From DATIYF01 sp035517775 (GTDB lineage: Bacteria; Acidobacteriota; Terriglobia; Terriglobales; Acidobacteriaceae): 33,600 nucleotides of DNA. The DNA lies in NCBI GenBank assembly GCA_035517775.1, contig DATIYF010000028.1, forward strand, positions 1-33,600, given 5' to 3'. Of the stretch, positions 7,334-15,518 are shown in pieces; the first letter of the stretch is position 1; every line of letters starts with the position of its first letter. Below the pieces are notes generated by a model that was not told the origin of the DNA, searched no databases, and was given only the letters and a program-made list of their open reading frames with translations. Position numbers and translations under genes: made by a program.

Positions 7334-9231
7334 GGGGTTCTCCTTGCAGGCGTGGTATCCGCGGACTTGCACATGGGGGCGAGTTTTCCGGCAATGCTCA
7401 GCGGAGGAGCCCATGGGAATTCATAGCCATCGCTGAAGACGTAAAAAACCACTCCGTTCGGCAACAGTTGGACGGTGTTTCCCCCGTAGCCGTTCATAAG
7501 CGAGATCCAGAAATCGCAATGGAACTGGGGAAACTCGTCGTGCGAGATCCTTCGCCCCCAGAATCCGTGCGCATAGCGGCGGCTGTTGGCGATAGGCCGG
7601 GAATCCTTGCCCTCGACTTCTGCGCCCAGGGCAGAGTGCGGGTCTTTGCCGAGAATCGGGACCCCGGCGGTTTCCACATCCGCTCCCCGAAAGAGAGCTT
7701 CCCGCAGGCGGCCAGCCTCAAGCACCTGCTTGCCCTGAAGCTCGCCGCCGCTACGGTTCAGGAAGGTGGAAATCTTGGCGACATCATCTCGATTGAAGAA
7801 CAGTCCGTAGTATCCCGTGGGCGCACCCTGAGGGCTGTCTCCGGTTCGTATCGTGCTCATGAAGCCCGGGCTCATGTGCAAGGGCCGATAAACGTCGTCA
7901 CGAACCAGGTTGAAGATGTCAGCCTTCGGTCCCTGCTGCTGATGCAGGTATGCGTTCATGGCCTGTGTCAAGATAAAGGTCGCCGCGCTCTGGTACACCC
8001 AGATTGTGCCGGGAGCGGCTTGCTGCTTGTGAAAAGCGAAGGCGTCGCGCGTCTTGGACTCGAGCGACTCGTCAATCAGGAAGGTGTCGTTCACCGGACT
8101 GTCTTCATCGGCTTCGTAGGCATCAGAATTGAAGTTGCCGGTGGCCATGTCGGAGGTGTTTCCGAAGGTCGTCTGCTCCCAATTGCCTTCGCCCGGCCCT
8201 GGCGGAACGAAATCTTTGATCTTCAGATTGTAGGCGCCCGGGCCGTACAGTTGGCCCAGCCGCATCAAGGCAATACCTGCGAATACAGACTTGGCAATGG
8301 AATAAGACGGCAGCCGCATCTCCGCGCAAAACGGATACTCGCCATGGCGGGTTGGGCATCCCGCGGAGTAGTCTATGCCGCCAGCCACGAAGCCGTAGGT
8401 GGTGATGTCTTCCGGATGCTGGTAGCCAGCCGGGATGGCAGCGAGATCAAAGTTGCTGCCGGGAAAGTCTTCCATCAACGCTTTGAGTGGCTTTACCGGG
8501 AGGCGGTGTGCCTGCTCTTCGGAAAATTGTTGGCGCAACTCCGCGGCTCCGGCTATGGCTTGCGGGGAGTACTCCGCCGGCAGCATGCCCCAGGCGTCAA
8601 ACTTCATTGGATAGCAGGTCTCTTGCGCAATCTGGTAAAACACGCGGGAAATTCGTGGCTGCCTGCTTGCGCTGAAAAGGAAGGTCAGGGCGCCATTGTG
8701 CACGCAGTTCTGGTTGCGCTGTACCAGCGCGAAAGGCAGGGAAGCGCGCATGTAACCGCCGTCACCGCCCTCTCGCCACACTCTGCCCGTGCCCAGAATG
8801 TAGTTCCACGCCGCGTCCCCGGTGATCGAAAGGCCCTGCTGCACCGGGATCAAATAACTGCCGCTCTGCACGAACTGAAATTTGAAAACGGCAAGATGCT
8901 TCCAGGGAGAATCGGCATTCGGGACGAGGTGAAAAATATCACTTAGAAGAGTGAAGTGGCCGGCGGAAGAGACGCCCTTGAGAGTGAGAGTTCCTTCGAA
9001 GGCTTCTGTCGGTTCGGCCGCTTGTGGGGGCAGCGCAAATGCGGCCTGCTCATCAACCGGCGCGGCAAAATCCACTCCGCGCAGCAATTGGGAACTCTCG
9101 GCTACCGTTCGCTTTACCCGCCCGTTTCCCTGAAGAGCGCGCGGTCGCCCCGGTTCCTGCGCCCTCGCGCCAAAAGGAAAGATAAGCAACAGGAAAAGCG
9201 TTGGCGCCGTCCGCCGAACCCAAACGCTCAC
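7330..9231 (-). CDS. Secreted SxxK serine hydrolase (beta-lactamase/NylB-like fold) with N-terminal extension
   Basis: A 633-residue exported serine hydrolase. The signal peptide (to about residue 24) precedes a 270-residue extension of unknown function, with no motif I recognise. The catalytic domain starts near residue 275. SIAK at 311-314 supplies the Ser nucleophile and Lys base in the context PSYSIAKSVFAGIALMRLGQ, and YQS at 413-415 fits the Tyr-x-Ser/Asn motif. This fold covers class C beta-lactamases, esterases, D-aminopeptidases and 6-aminohexanoate-dimer hydrolase (NylB). The start is GTG, preceded by a GGGGGA ribosome site. It lies 83 bp after the TonB-receptor gene and overlaps the next gene by 4 bp. 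At 633 residues it is much longer than the usual 380-430 because of the N-terminal part. Chemistry is clear; substrate is not. Confidence 0.85.
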   Translation of the reverse strand: MSVWVRRTAPTLFLLLIFPFGARAQEPGRPRALQGNGRVKRTVAESSQLLRGVDFAAPVDEQAAFALPPQAAEPTEAFEGTLTLKGVSSAGHFTLLSDIFHLVPNADSPWKHLAVFKFQFVQSGSYLIPVQQGLSITGDAAWNYILGTGRVWREGGDGGYMRASLPFALVQRNQNCVHNGALTFLFSASRQPRISRVFYQIAQETCYPMKFDAWGMLPAEYSPQAIAGAAELRQQFSEEQAHRLPVKPLKALMEDFPGSNFDLAAIPAGYQHPEDITTYGFVAGGIDYSAGCPTRHGEYPFCAEMRLPSYSIAKSVFAGIALMRLGQLYGPGAYNLKIKDFVPPGPGEGNWEQTTFGNTSDMATGNFNSDAYEADEDSPVNDTFLIDESLESKTRDAFAFHKQQAAPGTIWVYQSAATFILTQAMNAYLHQQQGPKADIFNLVRDDVYRPLHMSPGFMSTIRTGDSPQGAPTGYYGLFFNRDDVAKISTFLNRSGGELQGKQVLEAGRLREALFRGADVETAGVPILGKDPHSALGAEVEGKDSRPIANSRRYAHGFWGRRISHDEFPQFHCDFWISLMNGYGGNTVQLLPNGVVFYVFSDGYEFPWAPPLSIAGKLAPMCKSADTTPARRTP

Positions 9232-9314
9232 GCTTCCCCCACACCGCGTGGTGATGACATCATTCGCTCCCTTGTGCTCTCAGTACGGTTGTTGGGCCGC
9301 AAACATTCCCCGGC

Positions 9315-12300
9315 CTAGAAAACAACCTTCAGGCCCAGTTGAATCTGGCGTGGAGCAAATGCGGATACCGATTTGCCGAAGAGCGGGCTGCCCAAGTCCC
9401 CGATAGGGTTGAACAGATTCACCCGGTTGAACAAGTTGAAGGCCTCCGCCCGGAACTGAATGTTCAAATTCTCACGGACCTTGGTGTTCTTGAACAACCC
9501 CAGATCAACCGACTTGAACGACGGGCCACGAAAGGCATTCCTGCCCAGGTCTCCATCCGTTCCCACCGGAACACAAGGCGTACCGAGGTAAAACGGCACC
9601 AGGCCGCCGGGGCAGAAGGTGGATAACGACAGGGCGCCGTTGACGAAGTCCTGATTGCTAAAGCCGCTGGTGCGCAGGTTGGCCGGACGGTTGGGCCGGT
9701 CGGTCTGCACCCCATCCATGTTGAAATCGCAGCCCTGGAACCACGCCAGGCTGCAATCCACATCGAATGGACGACCCGACTGCAAAGCAATGATGGTATT
9801 CAATTGCCAACCGCCGAGGGCATTGGCTTTGCCGCCGGAGTGGAAGATGGGCAGGTCCCACACGGCGCTCAGGGTAAAGCGGTGCCGCACATCAAACTCC
9901 GACGGCCCGCGATCTGCCGCGGGATGGTCGATGTCCTGTACGCCGGTATAGGCGGCCGCGTAGGCATTGACGTTAAAGTAATCGCCAAGATTGCCTTCGG
10001 TCACATTGTCCAGAACCTTGCCGAAGGTGTAGTTCGCAGTCCACATCAAGCCATGAGTATAGGTCTTGCGCAGCTGCGCGTTGAGGCCGTTATATACCGA
10101 GGACGACTCGTTGGAGGTGTAGAACTGCGACCCCCATCCCGGGTTCAGCCGGTCAATGAAGAAGTCGCAGGTATTGACATTGCAGATGTCGCCGGCGAAG
10201 CGGTTGTAGTCCTCCCGGGTGTAGCCCTTGACGCCATGTGTGCCGACGTAATTGATGCTGAAGCCGTAGTCGCGGAGGAATTGGTGCTGAACTCCGAGAA
10301 ACCACTGTTCCGCGTATGCGGTACGCAAGTTCGGATCCGTCCCATACAGAGTTATGTTCAAGTTGGGAATGCCTCCATTCTGGCGGGGAGGAAGGGCGGC
10401 AAAATCCGGGCTTGACTGAAAGGGAAAGACGTAAGGAATGGAGGTACCGACTCCGAACACGGGATCCTCGACCACTCGGGCTGTATCCGGCGGATCGAAG
10501 CGGGAACCATTCGACCAGAGATTGGAGAAGGGCTCATTGTAGGCGATGCCAAAACCGCTGCGAATCACGGTCGAGCCCTTGCCGGTGGGGTCCCAGGAGA
10601 GGCCGACGCGCGGCGCAAAATCGTTGAGGTCCGTCTTCCACATCTGCGTCACTCTGCCTACAGTGGCATTGACCATCTTTTCCTGGAAAGTCGTCCCTGT
10701 GCCAAGAACGATATTGTTCAGCAGCCCATTCACTTCACTGGGGCTGCCGAAGATGCTGTAGCGAAGGCCAAGATTCAGCGTCAGGCTGTGGGAGACCTTC
10801 CAGTCGTCCTGCACGAAGCCGGCCCATTGCGACCAGCGGAAATGCCGGGGAGTATTGGTGAAATCCCCGAAATTCGCCCCCTCAGGATTGCGGCCGACCG
10901 TCGCCGCGATCAGGTAGGGCTGGTCATTGGCGAAATTGAACTTACTGTTGAACTCGTAGAACGGGTTGGTCAGCAGCTGGTAATCGCTGTTTTCCTGGAT
11001 GTGCCGGGCTTCGAAGCCGAACTTCAAGGTGTGGCGGCCGGCAGTCACGGTCAGAATATCGTTGAACGCGAAGGTGTTGAAGACGAAGACCCGCGGATTG
11101 AATACTTCTCCGCCGATCTGGGTGGTGCCATCGTCGAAGAACAGGCTGCCGAAGCGGCTGAGCGGAAATCCCGCGGCCGTCAGGGCCTGCGCCGTCTGGG
11201 TGGAGGCTGGCATGCCGAACGACATATTGCTGTTGTTGCGGGAGTAGGCAAAGCGAAAATCATTCAGTACCGTGGGTTTGAATACGTGGGTATAGCCGGC
11301 ACCCAGGTCGGCGAAAAATCCGTCAAGCGGCGATGTAAATCCGCGGATGTTGGCGCCCCCCAACTCATCGCGGGCGACATCGCCCGCCGCCTTGGTGGCA
11401 ATCCAGCGTCCATAGAGCTGGTCGCGCGTGCTGATGCGGTGATCAATGCGTACGGTGTATTGGTCGGCCTGGTTGCTGGCGATCTGCGAGGAAACGGCGG
11501 AACACTGATCGAGAATGCCCGACTGGTCCGGGAGGTTAGGATCGGCTGGGCCCACTGCAACCGGGCCAGCAGCAGGATCTGGAATCACGCCGGTATGAAT
11601 CTCGGTGCCCGGCAGGCAGGCCGGCGCGGGAAAATCGCGGTAGAACTGCGCTGCCAGGCTGTTGGGAAGGTTGGCAATGACGAAGTTCCGGAACTGGGGC
11701 GTCTCCACGATAAATTCCGCGGGAGCGCCGTCTTTCAGCCGCGAGCCTTCGTAGTCGAGGAAAAAGAAGGTCTTGTTCCGGATGATGGGGCCGCCCAGGG
11801 AGAAACCGAATTGATGCTGCTGCAGCGGCGTCTTTCCCACCACGTCAAAGTAGTTGCGCGCGTTCAGGGCGGTATTCCGGCCGGTATAAAACACGGTCCC
11901 GTGCAGGTCGTTGCCGCCGGATTTGGTGATGACATTGACGATGGCCCCGTCGTTACGCCCATACTCTGCCGAGAAGTTCAGGGTCTGCACCTGGACCTCT
12001 TCAACGGCATCTAGCGAAGGAAAAATCAGCGGCGTTCCCCCCAGCCACTCGTTGTTATTGGAATTGCCGTCAAGGATGAAGTTGTTGCCCCGCGGAGTCG
12101 AGCCGTTGGCAATATACCCGAAGTCAAAGGTATTCGAGGAAGTGGGGGAGGAAACGTTGGAGACCACTGGAGCATTGGTCGCGGTGACCCCGGGTTCGAG
12201 CGTAATCAACTGATAAACCTGCCTGCCATTCAGCGGCAGGTCAGTAACTTCGCGAGTCGTCAAGGTGTTGCTGAGTCTTCCCTCCTCGGTCTGCACCAGC

Positions 12301-12683
12301 GGGGTCTCTCCGGAAACGAAGATCGTTTCCTTGATCTGGCCCGGTTGCAGGGTCACGTCGGCGCGCGTGACTGCATTGACATTGACGGCCGCGCGCTCGA
12401 TGATCGCGGTCTTGAATCCCTGCATCGCCACCACGACGCGATAATTACCGGGAGCGAGGTGGGGCACGCGGAAGTATCCGATGCTGTCGGTCGCCGATTG
12501 CACGACTGCTCCCGTCTCCAGGTTAGTGATGGAGACTTTGGCGCCGGCAACGGCTGCGCCCGAGGAGTCGCTTACGGTTCCACCCACCGATCCCTCAGTC
12601 AGTTGGGCTTCGCTCAGCCCGCAGACGAAAAGGAGACAAATCACGACTGCAAACCACCTGGCACAAACGCTGGCTCGTACCAT
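9315..12683 (-). CDS. Oar-like TonB-dependent outer-membrane receptor
   Basis: A 1,122-residue outer-membrane transporter that imports a bulky nutrient using TonB energy. The signal peptide ends at about residue 26. A carboxypeptidase-regulatory-like Ig domain covers about 28-115 (EGSVGGTVSDSSGAAVAGAKV onward). The plug follows, with DLPLNGRQVYQL, FILDGNSNN and VEEVQVQTLNFSAEYGR. A long beta-barrel ends in RAEAFNLFNRVNLFNP and GLKVVF with the terminal Phe needed for barrel insertion. GGAGG stands 5 bp before the ATG. The gene is directly downstream of the MerR-XRE-cupin regulator and ahead of a serine hydrolase and an amidohydrolase on the same strand, so the cargo is probably a peptide or amide. 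The cargo assignment is inference from neighbours only. Confidence 0.93.
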   Translation of the reverse strand: MVRASVCARWFAVVICLLFVCGLSEAQLTEGSVGGTVSDSSGAAVAGAKVSITNLETGAVVQSATDSIGYFRVPHLAPGNYRVVVAMQGFKTAIIERAAVNVNAVTRADVTLQPGQIKETIFVSGETPLVQTEEGRLSNTLTTREVTDLPLNGRQVYQLITLEPGVTATNAPVVSNVSSPTSSNTFDFGYIANGSTPRGNNFILDGNSNNNEWLGGTPLIFPSLDAVEEVQVQTLNFSAEYGRNDGAIVNVITKSGGNDLHGTVFYTGRNTALNARNYFDVVGKTPLQQHQFGFSLGGPIIRNKTFFFLDYEGSRLKDGAPAEFIVETPQFRNFVIANLPNSLAAQFYRDFPAPACLPGTEIHTGVIPDPAAGPVAVGPADPNLPDQSGILDQCSAVSSQIASNQADQYTVRIDHRISTRDQLYGRWIATKAAGDVARDELGGANIRGFTSPLDGFFADLGAGYTHVFKPTVLNDFRFAYSRNNSNMSFGMPASTQTAQALTAAGFPLSRFGSLFFDDGTTQIGGEVFNPRVFVFNTFAFNDILTVTAGRHTLKFGFEARHIQENSDYQLLTNPFYEFNSKFNFANDQPYLIAATVGRNPEGANFGDFTNTPRHFRWSQWAGFVQDDWKVSHSLTLNLGLRYSIFGSPSEVNGLLNNIVLGTGTTFQEKMVNATVGRVTQMWKTDLNDFAPRVGLSWDPTGKGSTVIRSGFGIAYNEPFSNLWSNGSRFDPPDTARVVEDPVFGVGTSIPYVFPFQSSPDFAALPPRQNGGIPNLNITLYGTDPNLRTAYAEQWFLGVQHQFLRDYGFSINYVGTHGVKGYTREDYNRFAGDICNVNTCDFFIDRLNPGWGSQFYTSNESSSVYNGLNAQLRKTYTHGLMWTANYTFGKVLDNVTEGNLGDYFNVNAYAAAYTGVQDIDHPAADRGPSEFDVRHRFTLSAVWDLPIFHSGGKANALGGWQLNTIIALQSGRPFDVDCSLAWFQGCDFNMDGVQTDRPNRPANLRTSGFSNQDFVNGALSLSTFCPGGLVPFYLGTPCVPVGTDGDLGRNAFRGPSFKSVDLGLFKNTKVRENLNIQFRAEAFNLFNRVNLFNPIGDLGSPLFGKSVSAFAPRQIQLGLKVVF

Positions 12684-12760
12684 GGGTCCTCCGCTTGTCG
12701 GCCGGATTCGTGCGACGGCAGTCTAGCAAAATTAGCAAATTCCTGTAGATTATTTTTTTC

Positions 12761-12776
12761 GATGGTTCCAACCATC
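12761..12776. promoter_or_regulatory. Operator-like dyad upstream of the TonB receptor
   Basis: GATGGTT-CC-AACCATC is a perfect 7-bp inverted repeat with a 2-bp centre. It is 78 bp upstream of the receptor ATG and 15 bp after the regulator gene's stop. The 2-nt loop and the lack of a following T-tract on the minus strand argue for a protein-binding site rather than a terminator. An A+T-rich tract lies between it and the receptor start. Confidence 0.5.
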
Positions 12777-12790
12777 TGAAACGGGCGAGA

Positions 12791-13660
12791 TCAAAACGTC
12801 GGCGGGGTGTTCACCCAGAGCAGCACAGCCTCCTCATCCCGCGAGGGGTTGAACCAGCGGTGCCCCCGGCTGCTCTCGAACCAGAAGGCATCGCCCTGGT
12901 GCAGAACGTTTCGTTCCAGCTCGTCGAGCCAGATCTCCAGGCTGCCTTTCAGCATGCAGATGAACTCCTCCCCCGCATGAGAGTAGGCGCCGTCGCTGCC
13001 GGCGCCGGGAGGAAGACGGAACATCATGGATTGCAACATCTTGCTGCCTTCCGAGAGAAGCTCCATGGCAACCCCGGACTCGGTGCGCAGCACCCGCCGG
13101 TTGCCTGGCCGGATGATCCGGCTCGCCTTCTGCGGCAGATCGTAAAACTGGAGCACGGTGGTGTCATAGGCGGCAGCCAGCCGCTGCAGCGTGGCCACCG
13201 ATGGGTTGGCCTGCGAAAGTTCAATGGCGCTGAGGAAACCGGCGGAGATCTGCGCCCGGCGCGCGGCTTCCACCAGGCTCAGATTGCATCTTTTGCGCAA
13301 CCGCCGCAGTTTCAGCCCGAGCTTGGTGGAGGATGGTCTGGGCGCGGTCTGCTTCACTCCATCGGTCGTCTCCAGCACATATTTCAGTCCGGGGCCCCGC
13401 AGTTGCTTGACATCCCGCAGGTACTTGATGCGCTTGAGCACCTTGAGTAGTTCCGGACTGTAGAGCCGGAACCTTCCCTGGCTGCGGGCCGGGGTGATGA
13501 GGCCGATGTTCTCCCATTGCCGAAGCAGCGATGGGCTGACGCCCAGGATGCGCGCGGTCTGCCCCACCGTCAGAAAGCCGGGAACCGAAGCGGTCCCGCC
13601 AGCCTTGCGGCGGGCCGATCGGCCGCGGCCCTTTTTTAGCGATTTGGAACTTAGCTTCAT
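12791..13660 (-). CDS. MerR-XRE-cupin three-domain transcriptional regulator
   Basis: A 289-residue regulator with two different DNA-binding domains. Residues 28-97 are a MerR-type winged helix-turn-helix (TVGQTARILGVSPSLLRQWE, then GRFRLYSPELL). Residues 116-175 are an XRE/Cro-type helix-turn-helix (SLVEAARRAQISAGFLSAIE). Residues 205-285 are a cupin sensor with H228 and E232 in SHAGEEF and H267. XRE-cupin proteins commonly control catabolic genes in response to small ligands or metals; the extra MerR head is unusual. The N-terminus is basic. The gene lies between the minus-strand receptor operon and the divergent amidohydrolase-S58 pair, with dyads on both sides. I infer it controls both transcription units and probably itself. 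No strong ribosome site precedes the ATG. Confidence 0.9.
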   Translation of the reverse strand: MKLSSKSLKKGRGRSARRKAGGTASVPGFLTVGQTARILGVSPSLLRQWENIGLITPARSQGRFRLYSPELLKVLKRIKYLRDVKQLRGPGLKYVLETTDGVKQTAPRPSSTKLGLKLRRLRKRCNLSLVEAARRAQISAGFLSAIELSQANPSVATLQRLAAAYDTTVLQFYDLPQKASRIIRPGNRRVLRTESGVAMELLSEGSKMLQSMMFRLPPGAGSDGAYSHAGEEFICMLKGSLEIWLDELERNVLHQGDAFWFESSRGHRWFNPSRDEEAVLLWVNTPPTF

Positions 13661-13736
13661 TCGTGGTCCCGGTAGGCCGGGACGCCCGCTTGCGAGAACC
13701 GGCGCAACGGGTCCCGTGTCCAGAGGCGGTGCTGGC

Positions 13737-13760
13737 TTCGGTCAATACCAAATTGACGAA
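13737..13760. promoter_or_regulatory. Operator-like dyad in the divergent promoter region
   Basis: GTCAAT-ACCAA-ATTGAC (13741-13757) is a perfect 6-bp inverted repeat. Flanking TTC and GAA extend it to about 9 bp per arm with one extra G on the left. The right arm overlaps TTGACG (13753-13758), the best -35 candidate for the plus-strand amidohydrolase. TATAGA (13774-13779) is 15 bp further, a short spacer. The site lies between the MerR-XRE-cupin gene and the gene it probably controls. Confidence 0.5.
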
Positions 13761-13817
13761 GTTGCACAAAGTATATAGAGTGCATCTCTCGCCGATCTTA
13801 CGCAAGCCCGAGGCACT

Positions 13818-15467
13818 ATGTCCAAGCTTTCTCGCCGCGACTTTGTTTACGGCATGGGCGTACTTCCCCTGTCGGCCATGCTTCGCACCAGCGAACCCGA
13901 GCTGATTCTTTATAACGGCAACATCTGGACGGTGGATCCGAAGCAGCCCCGCGCCCAGGCTGCCGCCATCAGTGGCGGCCGGTTCCTTGCTGTAGGCTCC
14001 GACCACGAGGTGCTGCCCCTGGCAGCCGGCCGCAGCCGCAAAGTGGATCTCGGGGGAAGGACAGTGCTGCCGGGCATCATTGACGCGCACTCTCACCCGG
14101 CCGATTCCGGCCGCAATCATCTCCGCATGGTCGCCTGCGACCTGCCCTCCACCGCAAAGGTTACCGCCGCGCTTCGCGAGCGCGCCGACAAGACCCCGCC
14201 CGGGCAATGGGTCCTCGGCTTTCTCTACGATGACAGTAAGACCGAGCACCCACTCACCCGCCAGGAGCTCGACAGCGCCGCGCCCGGCCATCCCGTGATT
14301 GTTTACCACCGCGGCGGGCACATTGCTTTCGTCAACTCCCTGGCCTTGCGGGCGGCGGGAGTCACCGATCAAACTCCAGATCCTGACGGCGGTCTCTTCG
14401 AGCGCAGCGCTGGTGGATTTACCGGCAGGGTCGCAGATAAGGCCGTGGCCGTTATTGATAAGGCGATGCCAGAGCGCCAGGCCTCTCCCCAGGAGGGCCG
14501 CGATGCCGTCAAGCTCATTTCGAAGATGATGGCGAGCCATGGCATCACCTCAACCGGCGACGCCGCCGCCAGCCCCGACGACCTGCGCGCGTATCAGGAT
14601 GCGTACGCTGGGGGCGACCTCTCCGTTCGCATCTACAGCATCATGTTTGTGGATTTTCTCGATCGCATGATCGCCTCTGGCATACACACCGGCCTGGGAG
14701 ATGAATGGGTACGGGTAGGCGGCATCAAGCAATTCGCCGATGGCTCGATTTCGGAGCGCACGGCGCGCCTTTCTCAGCCCTACGTCGGCAGGCCCGACTA
14801 CTTTGGGCTTTTTCTCAGCACGGAAGAACAGCTATACGAGAATGGAAAGAAGGCCCACGCGGCGGGCTGGCAGCTTTGCACCCATGCCAACGGCGACGTT
14901 GCCATTGATCGTACTCTCACCGTCTATGAACGCATTCATAAAGAGATCCCCCGCAAGGATCCTCGCTTCCGTATTGAGCATTGCACCCTGATCAACGACT
15001 CTCTGATCCGGCGGATGAAGGACCTGCAGGCGATTCCGGTACCCTTCTCGGGGTACGTTTACTTTCACGGCGAAAAGATGCATTTCTACGGCGCGGAGCG
15101 CACCCGGCACATGTTCGCCATGCGCACCATGCTGGATGCCGGTCTGCGCCCCACCGACTCCTCCGACTATACTGCCAGCCCCTTCGACCCCATGATGTGG
15201 TTGCAATCGCAGGTCACGCGCACCGACCCGCAAGGCAATGTCTGGGGGCCAAACCAGCGCATAACCGTCGAAGAGGCCATTCGCTGTGGAACCATTCATG
15301 GCGCCTTCGCCTCGTTTGAGGAGCACTTGAAGGGCTCGATCGAGCCGGGAAAGCTGGCCGACCTGGTCGTACTTGGGCGCGATCCGTTTCGCGAGAATCC
15401 CTCCACACTGGCAACCATTCCCGTGGAGCGCACCCTGGCCGGCGGAAAGTGGACGTACGAATCCTGA
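13818..15467 (+). CDS. Tat-exported YtcJ-like amidohydrolase
   Basis: A 549-residue metal-dependent amidohydrolase of the YtcJ group. SRRDFVYGMG at residues 5-14 is a twin-arginine export signal, so the folded metal-loaded enzyme is probably sent to the periplasm. VLPGIIDAHSHPADSG carries H91 and H93. GIKQFADGSISERTA, CTHANGDVAIDRTL, RFRIEHCTL and DSSDYTASPFDP are the other metal and catalytic strands. GAGG lies 4 bp before the ATG. It is divergent from the three-domain regulator and is followed by an S58 peptidase after 51 bp, very likely in one operon. It parallels the Sec-exported amidohydrolase at 5651-7333, so the locus has one paralogue on each strand. Substrate unknown; N-acyl or amide compounds are the usual range. 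Confidence 0.9.
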   Translation: MSKLSRRDFVYGMGVLPLSAMLRTSEPELILYNGNIWTVDPKQPRAQAAAISGGRFLAVGSDHEVLPLAAGRSRKVDLGGRTVLPGIIDAHSHPADSGRNHLRMVACDLPSTAKVTAALRERADKTPPGQWVLGFLYDDSKTEHPLTRQELDSAAPGHPVIVYHRGGHIAFVNSLALRAAGVTDQTPDPDGGLFERSAGGFTGRVADKAVAVIDKAMPERQASPQEGRDAVKLISKMMASHGITSTGDAAASPDDLRAYQDAYAGGDLSVRIYSIMFVDFLDRMIASGIHTGLGDEWVRVGGIKQFADGSISERTARLSQPYVGRPDYFGLFLSTEEQLYENGKKAHAAGWQLCTHANGDVAIDRTLTVYERIHKEIPRKDPRFRIEHCTLINDSLIRRMKDLQAIPVPFSGYVYFHGEKMHFYGAERTRHMFAMRTMLDAGLRPTDSSDYTASPFDPMMWLQSQVTRTDPQGNVWGPNQRITVEEAIRCGTIHGAFASFEEHLKGSIEPGKLADLVVLGRDPFRENPSTLATIPVERTLAGGKWTYES

Positions 15468-15474
15468 GGCCTGA

Positions 15475-15506
15475 CTCCCGGCGCGGCCGCCGAGGCGCGC
15501 CGGGAG
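15475..15506. repeat. Intercistronic 11-bp GC-rich hairpin
   Basis: Arms CTCCCGGCGCG (15475-15485) and CGCGCCGGGAG (15496-15506) are perfectly complementary around a 10-nt loop. It starts 7 bp after the amidohydrolase stop and ends beside the GGAG ribosome site (15508-15511) of the next gene. No T-tract follows. It could protect the upstream message or tune translation of the S58 peptidase. Confidence 0.65.
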
Positions 15507-15518
15507 CGGAGAGCCAAG

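Noticed and set aside
7468..8946. A 492-codon open frame on the plus strand, antisense to the serine hydrolase
   Set aside because: It has no recognisable motif, signal peptide or ribosome site. The minus-strand frame carries SxxK and Tyr-x-Ser motifs, and long antisense frames are expected at this GC content.
10788..12014. A 408-codon plus-strand frame inside the first TonB-receptor gene
   Set aside because: It is a shadow of a clear receptor with plug and barrel motifs. The antisense product has no domain.
12761..12776. Reading the receptor-side dyad as a terminator of the regulator gene
   Set aside because: On the transcribed minus strand the hairpin is followed by an A-run, not a T-run, and the 2-nt loop is too tight for a normal terminator. 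An operator is more likely.
13221..14540. A 439-codon minus-strand frame spanning the regulator-amidohydrolase gap
   Set aside because: It overlaps two recognised genes in other frames and crosses the divergent promoter region. Its translation has no family features.
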